Shown here piece after piece: positions 1 through 5,110 of a DNA stretch of 5,110 bases (the first letter of the stretch is position 1; each line of letters starts with the position of its first letter). The notes under the pieces are model-generated. The model was not told where the DNA came from. It ran no database searches and saw only the letters and a list, made by a program, of their open reading frames with translations. The translations under genes were made by a program, and so were the position numbers. This DNA comes from Clostridia bacterium. Its GTDB lineage: Bacteria; Bacillota; Clostridia; Christensenellales; CAG-917. The DNA lies in the NCBI GenBank assembly GCA_017507205.1, contig JAFWBH010000024.1:1-5110 (forward strand). The letters are read 5' to 3'.

Positions 1-1
1 A

Positions 2-250
2 ACCTTCAAAAAGGTGGTTGGATATGACCAAACATATCTTCTTTCTGACATTGATGTGCCTACAGCAATTTTTTGGGGCAAAGAGGACAATGAAACGCCA
101 CTATATATGGCAAAGAAATTGGAAAAGGGCATTAAAGATAGCAGTTTGTTTTTGCTTGACGGTGGACACTATGCCTATGTGGATGATTTAAACAGATTTG
201 TCAGCATTTTGTCTGCGTTTATTATGAAGGTGGGGGGAGAATGTTTATAA
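2..250 (+). CDS. Alpha/beta-fold hydrolase, C-terminal fragment (5' end outside window)
   Basis: This is the 3' end of a gene that is open from base 2, so its true start lies upstream; the GTG at 14 is only an internal valine codon. About 82 residues are visible. They match the last third of an alpha/beta hydrolase. A strand leads into a WGKEDNETP motif, where the Asp (codon 86-88) fits the acid of the catalytic triad. A later DGGHYAYVDD segment carries the probable catalytic His (codon 167-169). A final amphipathic helix follows, as in proline-iminopeptidase-like and lipase-like members. The nucleophile Ser would lie upstream and cannot be checked. The substrate cannot be assigned. The stop codon overlaps the next gene, a MurF-like ligase, by 10 nt, which points to translational coupling and a possible role in handling wall peptides (inference). 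Confidence 0.82.
   Translation, partial: TFKKVVGYDQTYLLSDIDVPTAIFWGKEDNETPLYMAKKLEKGIKDSSLFLLDGGHYAYVDDLNRFVSILSAFIMKVGGECL
227..237 (+). promoter_or_regulatory. Ribosome binding site of the murF-like gene
   Basis: A purine-rich stretch (AAGGTGGGGGG) lies 3 to 13 nt before the ATG at 241, inside the end of the hydrolase gene. The AAGGTGG part is about 7 nt from the start codon. It supports ATG 241 as the start and coupling of the two genes. Confidence 0.6.
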
Positions 251-1824
251 GAGGAGATTGGTTTTTTGTATTGCTTTCCTTGCTTACGACAGCATTTATG
301 GCAAAGCCATACATATATGTCATTCAGCAGGATAATTATAGATTGAAGGGTATATTCAAAAGCAAAATGATACGATCGGCATTTCTAGTTGATTTGGTGA
401 CAATGCTGATTTTTGCAGTGATTTTTGCTCTTGCCAGCCTTCTCCATTCCCGAGCATTTTGGGGTTTTCTTATTGCAATGTTCTTTTACATAACAGAAAT
501 AGTGCTGTATTTTGTTGAGGATGGCGACAAAAAGAAGCCTCTAAAATATACAAAAAGAGCAGTGCGTGGATTTGCATTTGTCATCTTGGCAGAAACAGCA
601 GTGACAACACTTCTGTTTTTTCATTTGAGTGGCGTGTTCCAGGATGACGATGCTTTTTTGAGATATATCGCAATTTTGATTTTTCCGTTAATCTATCCAC
701 TCATTTTCTTGATTTCTATGGCTGTTGAGAACGCTTTTGAGTGGCTCAATAATTGCCGATATGAGCAGAGAACAAAAAGACAATTAAAAAAGGGAAATCT
801 GCTAAAAATTGCAATCACAGGAAGCTATGGCAAAACAAGTGTCAAAATTTTTTTGAGAGATATATTGGGTGTGAGATATAAAGTGCTTGCCACTCCTGAA
901 AGCTACAATACTCCAATGGGCATCGCAAAAACGGTTGGCAGTCTAGATATATCACACCAGGTTTTCGTTGCAGAAATGGGCGCGAGAAGAAGGGGAGATA
1001 TTAAAAAGCTGATGAAAATCGTTGACCCAGACATTGCGATTTTGACAGGAATAAACTCACAGCATCTTGAAACCTTTAAAACAAAAGAGAACATCATTGA
1101 AGAAAAATTGCAAATTTTGAGATTGCTCAAAAAGGATGGAAAAGCATTTGTAAACGGCAATCTAAAGGGCTTAATTGACGAAAATGCAGACATTGAAGCA
1201 GACAAAATAGTTTTTGCAGGCTGTGAGGGCAATGCTGTGTATGCAAGCGATATTGCCATAGGTCAAGACGGCAGTGTGTTCAAGCTACATTTTGGTGGTG
1301 AGGTTTTTGTAGTGTCTACTAGGCTTATTGGCACACATAATGTTGAAAATCTTGCTTTGGCATCCTCTGTTGCTTATGCACTTGGAGTGTCCCCAAGGCA
1401 TATAGTGGAGAGAATTGCCACCATAGAGCCTGTTCCTCATCGTTTACAGCTGATATCAGGAGATGTTGTGAGGATAATTGATGACACATTCAATGGAAAT
1501 CCAGATGGCGCTAGAATCGCCTTAGAAACGTTGAAATGCTTTATGGGTAGAAGGGTTGTTGTGACGCCAGGGCTTGTTGAGCTTGGTGAAAGGGAAAAGG
1601 AAGAGAATTGTCGGCTCGGCAAAAGCATATCTGAGGTTGCAGATGTGGTGGTTTTGATAGGTGGGCATCGAGTAGAGTATATAAGAAGTGGTATGGTCGA
1701 TTTTCAAGGTGAAGTATTGCACTTTGCCACCTTAAAAGAGGCAGAAAAGTCCTTTAAGGACTTTATACATATGGGCGATATCATATTACTGCTCAACGAT
1801 TTGCCAGACATTTATGAGGACTAG
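241..1824 (+). CDS. murF: Membrane-anchored MurF-like Mur ligase (D-Ala-D-Ala adding type)
   Basis: The 527-residue product is an ATP-dependent amide ligase of the Mur family. MurF joins D-Ala-D-Ala to UDP-MurNAc-tripeptide in peptidoglycan synthesis. Residues 1-165 hold about five hydrophobic helices (roughly 6-28, 47-68, 73-93, 108-130, 139-162). The Mur catalytic core starts near 187. Visible motifs are the P-loop GSYGKTS (194-200), YNTPMG (222-227), EMGARRRGD (245-253), the TGINSQHLE segment (269-277), Lys289 at the position of the carbamylated Lys, GTHNVEN (364-370), and DDTFNGNPD (414-422). The C-terminal domain shows TPGLVELGE (442-450). The usual N-terminal UDP-binding domain of soluble MurF (about 80 residues) is not recognisable, and the membrane block takes its place. 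This makes the protein longer than the usual 450 or so residues. The gene overlaps the hydrolase by 10 nt and ends 7 nt before ddl. The Mur ligase fold is certain. The MurF assignment rests on the motifs and the ddl neighbour, so the exact acceptor is open. Confidence 0.85.
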   Translation: MFIRGDWFFVLLSLLTTAFMAKPYIYVIQQDNYRLKGIFKSKMIRSAFLVDLVTMLIFAVIFALASLLHSRAFWGFLIAMFFYITEIVLYFVEDGDKKKPLKYTKRAVRGFAFVILAETAVTTLLFFHLSGVFQDDDAFLRYIAILIFPLIYPLIFLISMAVENAFEWLNNCRYEQRTKRQLKKGNLLKIAITGSYGKTSVKIFLRDILGVRYKVLATPESYNTPMGIAKTVGSLDISHQVFVAEMGARRRGDIKKLMKIVDPDIAILTGINSQHLETFKTKENIIEEKLQILRLLKKDGKAFVNGNLKGLIDENADIEADKIVFAGCEGNAVYASDIAIGQDGSVFKLHFGGEVFVVSTRLIGTHNVENLALASSVAYALGVSPRHIVERIATIEPVPHRLQLISGDVVRIIDDTFNGNPDGARIALETLKCFMGRRVVVTPGLVELGEREKEENCRLGKSISEVADVVVLIGGHRVEYIRSGMVDFQGEVLHFATLKEAEKSFKDFIHMGDIILLLNDLPDIYED

Positions 1825-1828
1825 GGGG
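1823..1828 (+). promoter_or_regulatory. Ribosome binding site that decides the ddl start
   Basis: AGGGGG overlaps the murF stop codon (TAG, 1822-1824) and lies just before ATG 1832. The in-frame ATG at 1814 has no purine-rich site ahead of it and would add six residues before the conserved N-terminal strand, so 1832 is preferred. Confidence 0.6.
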
Positions 1829-1831
1829 ATT

Positions 1832-2965
1832 ATGAAAAAGAAAATTGCATTGATATTTGGTGGAAGGTCAGTTGAAAGAGATATATCGGTCATTACAGCT
1901 GTGCAGACATATAAAGCCCTTGATGACAAGAGGTATGCTGTCGTGCCAATATTCATATATGAGGGTGATTTCTACACGGGCAATCTAAAAACTCTCAAGG
2001 ATTTCACGCCCTTTGTGCCAACTGCCCACAAAAAGCTTGCCCTTGTAGGTGGCACATTTTGTCAACTGAAGAAAAACAAGCTTATACCCGTGGTTAAACC
2101 AGATGTGGTTGTCAATTGTTGTCATGGTGGTGAGGGTGAAAATGGCACGATCGCTGGACTTTTGGAGTTTAATGGCCTAGCACACACAAGTCCAAGTGTT
2201 TTGCCCTCTGCATTATGTATGGACAAGGCAGAGAGCAAAATTGTTTTTGACAGCTTATTTGTCAACACTGCAAAAGGCAAATCATTTTTTAGACAAGACT
2301 ATGAGAAGGATAAAGAACAGGTTTTGAACAACATTGAAAACCGAATAGATTATCCAATGATTGTCAAGCCTGCTCATCTTGGAAGTAGTATTGGCATAAA
2401 TGTTGCAACGGATAAAGATGAATTACAGTTTGCCTGCGATGTTGCAGTGGAGTTTGATGATAAGATTTTGGTTGAGCATAGGCTTGTTGGCATTGTTGAG
2501 GTCAATTGTGCTTGCTTCAGAAATGGAAATGAATTGGTTATATCTGAAACAGAGCAGCCCTTGTCAAAAAGTGATTTTCTCACTTTTGCTGAAAAGTATT
2601 CCACAGGCAAATTGAGTGGTGGTGGTCACATAATACCGGCAGAAATTGGCAATCTAAACCAGCAAATAAAAGAAATAACAGCATTGCTGTATGAAAAATT
2701 GGAGCTCGATGGTGTGGTGAGATTTGATTATCTTGTGGACGCAGAACGAGAAAAAATATACATAAACGAGGTCAACACTGTGCCAGGCTCTCTTGCATAT
2801 TATCTTTTTGAAAAGGTGGGCATCTCCTTTGGTGAAATGCTTGACAAGATTATAGAAAACGCAGAAAGCAAATTCCTTGACAAGAAATCAAGGACAAGGT
2901 CCTTTACCACAGATATTCTCACCAATTTTAAGGAAGGGTCAAAGCAACCGAAGCTGAATCCATAA
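1832..2965 (+). CDS. ddl: D-alanine--D-alanine ligase
   Basis: The 377-residue ATP-grasp ligase condenses two D-Ala in the cytoplasm to give the dipeptide used by MurF. The N-terminal FGGRSVERDIS (9-19) carries Glu15, matching Glu15 of E. coli DdlB. HGGEGENGTIAGLLE (98-112) is the family signature. VKPAHLGSSIG (178-188) supplies the ATP-binding Lys179 and Ser185. The omega loop reads FAEKY with Tyr256, the residue type linked to D-Ala-D-Ala rather than D-Ala-D-Lac enzymes, where Phe occurs. The metal ligands are Asp299, Glu313 and Asn315 within RFDY and NEVNTVPG. After PG the sequence is SLAYYLFE, so by eye Tyr324 falls where DdlB has Ser281, a residue near the carboxylate of the second D-Ala. 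The length is slightly above usual because of a charged C-terminal tail. The gene follows murF by 7 nt and is the last of the operon. It is firmly a Ddl-family enzyme, and its substrate choice is inferred. Confidence 0.92.
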   Translation: MKKKIALIFGGRSVERDISVITAVQTYKALDDKRYAVVPIFIYEGDFYTGNLKTLKDFTPFVPTAHKKLALVGGTFCQLKKNKLIPVVKPDVVVNCCHGGEGENGTIAGLLEFNGLAHTSPSVLPSALCMDKAESKIVFDSLFVNTAKGKSFFRQDYEKDKEQVLNNIENRIDYPMIVKPAHLGSSIGINVATDKDELQFACDVAVEFDDKILVEHRLVGIVEVNCACFRNGNELVISETEQPLSKSDFLTFAEKYSTGKLSGGGHIIPAEIGNLNQQIKEITALLYEKLELDGVVRFDYLVDAEREKIYINEVNTVPGSLAYYLFEKVGISFGEMLDKIIENAESKFLDKKSRTRSFTTDILTNFKEGSKQPKLNP

Positions 2966-2969
2966 CGAA

Positions 2970-2995
2970 AAAAGGCACTCAATTGAGTGCCTTTT
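2970..2995. terminator. Bidirectional intrinsic terminator between converging genes
   Basis: The core GGCACTCAATTGAGTGCC (2974-2991) is a perfect 18-nt palindrome. It is flanked by AAAA and TTTT, so the symmetry covers 26 nt. On the plus strand the hairpin is followed by TTTTC, 5 nt after the ddl stop. On the minus strand it is followed by six Ts (complement of 2968-2973), 16 nt after the stop of the facing membrane-protein gene. The longer T run suggests that it works best for the minus-strand gene. Confidence 0.9.
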
Positions 2996-3011
2996 CATTG
3001 GATTGATAAGA

Positions 3012-3806
3012 TTATTCTTGTGCCACCGTGTATTCGCCAACAATTTCAATGTTGTCCTTTTGTGAAAGTGGGATGTGCAGTCTGATTTGTGCCTCTGCTT
3101 CATTTTCTTCAAAGAGGAAGAATAGCATTTCTGCCACATTGTCGCCTTCAAGTGATGGCGCGCTGTTGTCTGTAATTTTTAATGTGCTGTTGGCATAAAT
3201 GCTTGTAATTTGACCGGGGAAGGTTTCATAGCCTCTTATCATCACATGGTCATCATTTGTATAGATGACAATCACGTTTTTTGTATCAAGATCAAGTATT
3301 ACCTTGTCAACAGGTTGATGATAGCTGAGGTCATATATCTTTGCAACTCCGTTGTAGCCTTTGCTGTTGAGATATTCTCCTGTTTCTGTCCTCCAATTGT
3401 CAGGTGATGTTGAGCCTAAGCCAGCAGAGATGAGGACAAAAATGGCGCCGAGAATCATAAATCCGTAGCATACAGTCTGAAAGTCAAGCTTGAATTTCTT
3501 TTTTTCAACAATTGTAGTGGCCGGCTTTTCTTCCTCAATGCCTTCACTTTTATATTTGCTGTCATATTTTTTCTTATACCTGATGAAGCAGTCAATGAGA
3601 AGCAGTCCTATGCCCACAAAAAGCACAAAGCATCCAAAGAGGATGAGGAACACCATAGGTGACTCAAAGGCGATGTAAGTGACAATGGAGTAGATGAAGC
3701 CCATGATTCCCGATGCAAAAAACACCACTGCAAACAATATGAACAATACAAAGGGAATGATTGAAAGCCCCTTCATTGCTTTTTCTTTGTCAAAATTCTT
3801 TTCCAT
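3012..3806 (-). CDS. Unrecognised three-helix membrane protein with external beta-rich domain
   Basis: I do not recognise this 264-residue protein as a named family. A short charged N-terminus precedes a long hydrophobic segment (about 13-45), then a second (50-75), a Lys/Glu-rich loop (77-107), a third helix (111-131), and a soluble C-terminal domain (132-264). The positive-inside rule puts the N-terminus and the loop in the cytoplasm and the C-terminal domain outside. That domain has alternating strand patterns such as VDKVILDLDTKNVIVIYTND (166-185), faintly like DUF4097-type putative adhesin repeats; this is only a resemblance by eye. The start at 3806 is the first Met. A GGTGG lies just one base before it, too near for a normal ribosome site. 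The next Met (residue 11) has no better site. The gene stands alone, opposite to both neighbours, and ends in the shared terminator. The frame is well supported by its length and membrane pattern; the function is unknown. Confidence 0.8.
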   Translation of the reverse strand: MEKNFDKEKAMKGLSIIPFVLFILFAVVFFASGIMGFIYSIVTYIAFESPMVFLILFGCFVLFVGIGLLLIDCFIRYKKKYDSKYKSEGIEEEKPATTIVEKKKFKLDFQTVCYGFMILGAIFVLISAGLGSTSPDNWRTETGEYLNSKGYNGVAKIYDLSYHQPVDKVILDLDTKNVIVIYTNDDHVMIRGYETFPGQITSIYANSTLKITDNSAPSLEGDNVAEMLFFLFEENEAEAQIRLHIPLSQKDNIEIVGEYTVAQE

Positions 3807-3812
3807 ACCACC

Positions 3813-3840
3813 ATTTTACTATTTTTTCAAAAATAGTCAA
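3813..3840 (-). promoter_or_regulatory. Candidate sigma-A-type promoter of the membrane-protein gene
   Basis: On the minus strand, TTGACT (3835-3840) and TAAAAT (3813-3818) are separated by 16 nt and each matches the -35 and -10 consensus at 5 of 6 bases. The -10 box ends only 6 nt before the ATG at 3806, so initiation would fall at or beside the A of the start codon, giving a leaderless or nearly leaderless mRNA. A second TTGACA occurs further upstream (3884-3889), but the -10 boxes at suitable spacing are poor. Confidence 0.45.
3818..3837. repeat. 20-nt inverted repeat in the promoter spacer, possible operator
   Basis: ACTATTTTT and AAAAATAGT form exact 9-bp arms around a 2-nt centre (TC). 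The repeat covers the whole spacer of the candidate promoter and touches both boxes, which is where a dimeric repressor would block RNA polymerase. It is AT-only apart from the outer G/C pair and the centre, so chance is possible. Confidence 0.4.
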
Positions 3841-4004
3841 CAAAATCATTGGTTGCACTTTATTAATGGATTTTTACAAATATTGTCAAAAGAATGCTGA
3901 TGTGTTCTAAACCTTTTCACCCGTGCGTAATTTATCACTATAGACGAAGTGCGAACTTTTCCGACAAGATATTTCATTTTTTGTCACAGCAGTTGGTCTA
4001 ATAT

Positions 4005-4009
4005 GGAGG
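4005..4009 (+). promoter_or_regulatory. Ribosome binding site that decides the pdaB start
   Basis: GGAGG lies 5 nt before ATG 4015, ideal spacing. The longer reading from GTG 3949 and the in-frame ATG 4003 lack such a site, and ATG 4003 overlaps this one. Confidence 0.85.
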
Positions 4010-4014
4010 AGCAG

Positions 4015-4785
4015 ATGTTTTTTGTTGTAAAACGAAAAAGCATACTATTTTACTGTGCTTGCATTGTGGCAGTGATTGTCCTTGCTGTAAGCATTTCATC
4101 TTCATCTATTGCAGGAGTGTATTTTGGTGAAACCACACGAAAAATACCAGTGTATTCGGTTGAAATTGACGATAGCGCTGACAGGGTGATTGCTTTGACC
4201 TTTGATGCTGCTTGGGGCGCTGACAAGACCCTGAAAATCATTGAAATATTGAAGGAATATGATGCTCATGCCGCCTTCTTTTTGGTTGGATTTTGGATTG
4301 ACAAATATCCCGATGAAACAAAGGCGATTGCAGAGGCAGGCTTCGACATTGGCAACCACTCAGAAAATCATCTCAATATGCCAAGATTATCTGCAGAAAA
4401 GATTGCAGAGGAAATCACATCTGTCAACAAGAAGGTCTATGACCTTACCGGCAAAACACCTATGTATTTTCGTGCGCCCTTTGGCGACTATGCCAACAAT
4501 CTTATGACCTGCATTGAGGATATGGGTATGGTTGGCGTGCAGTGGTCCATAGACAGCCTTGACTGGAAGGGCTTGGGCGTCAAGGATATAACAGAAAGAA
4601 TTGTGCCAAAGGCAAAGAGTGGAGATATTGTGCTTTTTCACAACAACAGCGATCACGTGCTTGATGCCTTGCCTGTGGTCCTTGAGGCATTAAAGAACAA
4701 GGGCTTCAGGTTTGTTGCCCTCAGCGAAATGGTGCTGACTGAAAACTATTATGTGGACTCGCAAGGAGTTCAAAGGAAAAGATAA
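4015..4785 (+). CDS. pdaB: PdaB-like polysaccharide deacetylase, membrane-anchored
   Basis: The 256-residue protein has a basic N-terminus and one hydrophobic segment (about 10-34) that acts as an uncleaved anchor or signal peptide. An external NodB-type carbohydrate esterase 4 domain (about 57-240) follows. Such enzymes remove N-acetyl groups from peptidoglycan sugars. The NodB motifs are all visible: motif 1 TFDAAWG with catalytic-base Asp64, motif 2 HSENH with metal ligands His115 and His119, motif 3 RAPFGDY from Arg153, motif 4 DSLDWK (180-185), and motif 5 LFHNN with His209. The second Asp of the classical TFDD motif is Ala65, as is usual in PdaB-like proteins. The stretches FFLVGFWIDKYP and SLDWK are typical of the PdaB/YbaN group, known in Bacillus for spore cortex work. 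Whether this organism forms spores cannot be told, and no sporulation promoter was identified. The gene is followed after 21 nt by an SSB-like gene without a terminator, so the two are probably co-transcribed. Confidence 0.88.
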   Translation: MFFVVKRKSILFYCACIVAVIVLAVSISSSSIAGVYFGETTRKIPVYSVEIDDSADRVIALTFDAAWGADKTLKIIEILKEYDAHAAFFLVGFWIDKYPDETKAIAEAGFDIGNHSENHLNMPRLSAEKIAEEITSVNKKVYDLTGKTPMYFRAPFGDYANNLMTCIEDMGMVGVQWSIDSLDWKGLGVKDITERIVPKAKSGDIVLFHNNSDHVLDALPVVLEALKNKGFRFVALSEMVLTENYYVDSQGVQRKR

Positions 4786-4794
4786 TCAAAATAC

Positions 4795-4800
4795 AAGGAG
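4795..4800 (+). promoter_or_regulatory. Ribosome binding site of the SSB-like gene
   Basis: AAGGAG stands 6 nt before ATG 4807, a near-ideal Shine-Dalgarno site. It fixes the start of a gene that is cut by the window edge. Confidence 0.85.
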
Positions 4801-4806
4801 AAAGAA

Positions 4807-5110
4807 ATGAGCTACGATCAACTTGAAAACAATAAGGTATATTTATCTGGCGTTGTGGCAGAGTCCCCGTCATTTTCACACGAGGTTATGGGAGAAGGCT
4901 TTTATGATTTGACCTTGGATGTGCCAAGACTTAGTGGACAATCCGACAAGGTCCCCCTCACCATATCCGAACGACTTATAGGAGATGCTTCACTTGGTGC
5001 TGGTGAGAAAATTGGTGTATACGGTCAGCTCCGTAGCTATAACAAAGTGGTGGGAGAAAGAAGCAAGCTTGTGTTAAAGGTGTTTGTCCGAGAGCTTGGC
5101 ATTGGTGATG
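4807..5110 (+). CDS. SSB-like OB-fold single-stranded DNA-binding protein, 3' end outside window
   Basis: The frame is open for 101 codons from ATG 4807 to the window end, with no stop. The protein begins MSYDQLENNKVYLSGVV and continues through strands that fit an OB fold: NKVYLSGVV (9-17), YDLTLDVPRLSG (33-44), DKVPLTISERL (47-57), EKIGVYGQLRSYNK (68-81), and KLVLKVFVREL (88-98). The features HEVMGEGFY, VPRLSG, ISERL and GQLRSYNK recall the short SSB-like proteins common in Clostridia, which differ from the classical replication SSB in lacking its opening LNRVxLVGRLT-type motif. It would bind single-stranded DNA in the cytoplasm. No acidic C-terminal tip can be checked because the gene is cut. 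It lies 21 nt after pdaB and is probably in its operon. SSB family membership is recognised from memory of sequence style, so moderate certainty. Confidence 0.7.
   Translation, partial: MSYDQLENNKVYLSGVVAESPSFSHEVMGEGFYDLTLDVPRLSGQSDKVPLTISERLIGDASLGAGEKIGVYGQLRSYNKVVGERSKLVLKVFVRELGIGD

Larger units (their letters stand above)
3807..4014. other. Divergent intergenic region
   Basis: This 208-nt AT-rich stretch separates the minus-strand membrane-protein gene from pdaB. The left part carries the candidate promoter and palindrome described separately. For the plus strand the best promoter I can find is weak: TTCACC (3916-3921), a 17-nt spacer, then TATAGA (3939-3944), each 4 of 6 to consensus, giving a leader of roughly 60 nt before pdaB. 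No clear sigma-E or sigma-G type box, riboswitch or small gene was seen. Confidence 0.5.

Noticed and set aside
903..1259. Minus-strand open frame of 118 codons within murF
   Set aside because: It lies wholly inside a well-supported gene whose motifs run through it. The translated product is low-complexity, Ser/Phe/Leu-rich, and typical of an antisense shadow.
1746..1764. Palindrome AAAGTCCTTTAAGGACTTT inside murF, terminator-like
   Set aside because: It lies in the coding sequence, followed by ATACAT and not a T run. The encoded residues (KSFKDF) explain the sequence, and ddl is expected to be read through.
1814..1831. Earlier in-frame ATG for ddl at 1814
   Set aside because: It has no ribosome binding site and would overlap the end of murF. 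ATG 1832 is preceded by AGGGGG and starts directly at the conserved MKKKIALIFGG strand.
2892..2908. Short hairpin AAGGAC-AAG-GTCCTT near the 3' end of ddl
   Set aside because: The stem is only 6 bp within the gene and has no T tract. The strong terminator follows at 2970-2995.
3916..3944. Promoter TTCACC-17-TATAGA for pdaB
   Set aside because: Only 4 of 6 matches in each box. Kept as a remark in the intergenic entry but too weak for a separate feature.
3949..4014. N-terminal extension of pdaB from GTG 3949
   Set aside because: The extra 22 residues put a polar, Cys/Ser-rich stretch before the membrane anchor and lack a Shine-Dalgarno site. GGAGG with a 5-nt spacing points to ATG 4015.
4387..4656. 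Minus-strand open frame of 89 codons within pdaB
   Set aside because: It is antisense to the conserved NodB motifs and shows no recognisable protein features of its own.

Overview
The window looks like a chromosomal segment from a low-GC Gram-positive bacterium, most likely a member of the Clostridia (Bacillota). The grounds are AT-rich DNA with purine-rich Shine-Dalgarno sites, a PdaB-type polysaccharide deacetylase, a short clostridial-style SSB-like protein, and a membrane-bound MurF/Ddl pair. Family and genus cannot be fixed from the sequence alone. No mobile element, tRNA, rRNA or CRISPR array was seen. The gene content is cell-envelope housekeeping or envelope-accessory, not an island.

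Layout. (1) Bases 1-2965, plus strand: a tight three-gene run made of the 3' end of an alpha/beta-hydrolase gene, a MurF-like Mur ligase whose N-terminus is a block of about five membrane helices, and a D-alanine--D-alanine ligase (ddl). The first two genes overlap by 10 nt and the next pair are 7 nt apart, so the run is probably one translationally coupled operon whose promoter lies upstream of the window. (2) Bases 2970-2995: a perfect 26-nt palindrome flanked by A and T runs, serving as a terminator for ddl and for the gene facing it. (3) Bases 3012-3806, minus strand: a monocistronic gene for an unrecognised three-helix membrane protein with a probable external beta-rich domain. Its promoter candidate sits so close to the ATG that the mRNA may be leaderless, and a 20-nt palindrome fills the spacer. 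(4) Bases 3807-4014: a divergent intergenic region. (5) Bases 4015-5110, plus strand: a PdaB-like deacetylase followed 21 nt later by the start of an SSB-like OB-fold gene that runs off the window.

How the genes work together. Ddl makes the D-Ala-D-Ala dipeptide. MurF-type ligases add it to the UDP-MurNAc-tripeptide. Here the ligase appears to be membrane-anchored and has lost the usual N-terminal UDP-binding domain, so its substrate may not be the standard soluble nucleotide precursor. The hydrolase may process a peptide or ester in the same pathway, but that is inference. PdaB-like enzymes act on peptidoglycan glycan strands outside the membrane, so most of the window concerns wall synthesis or modification. 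The most interesting points are the anchored MurF plus Ddl plus hydrolase cassette, the altered substrate-pocket motif in Ddl, and the possible leaderless, operator-controlled promoter of the membrane protein.
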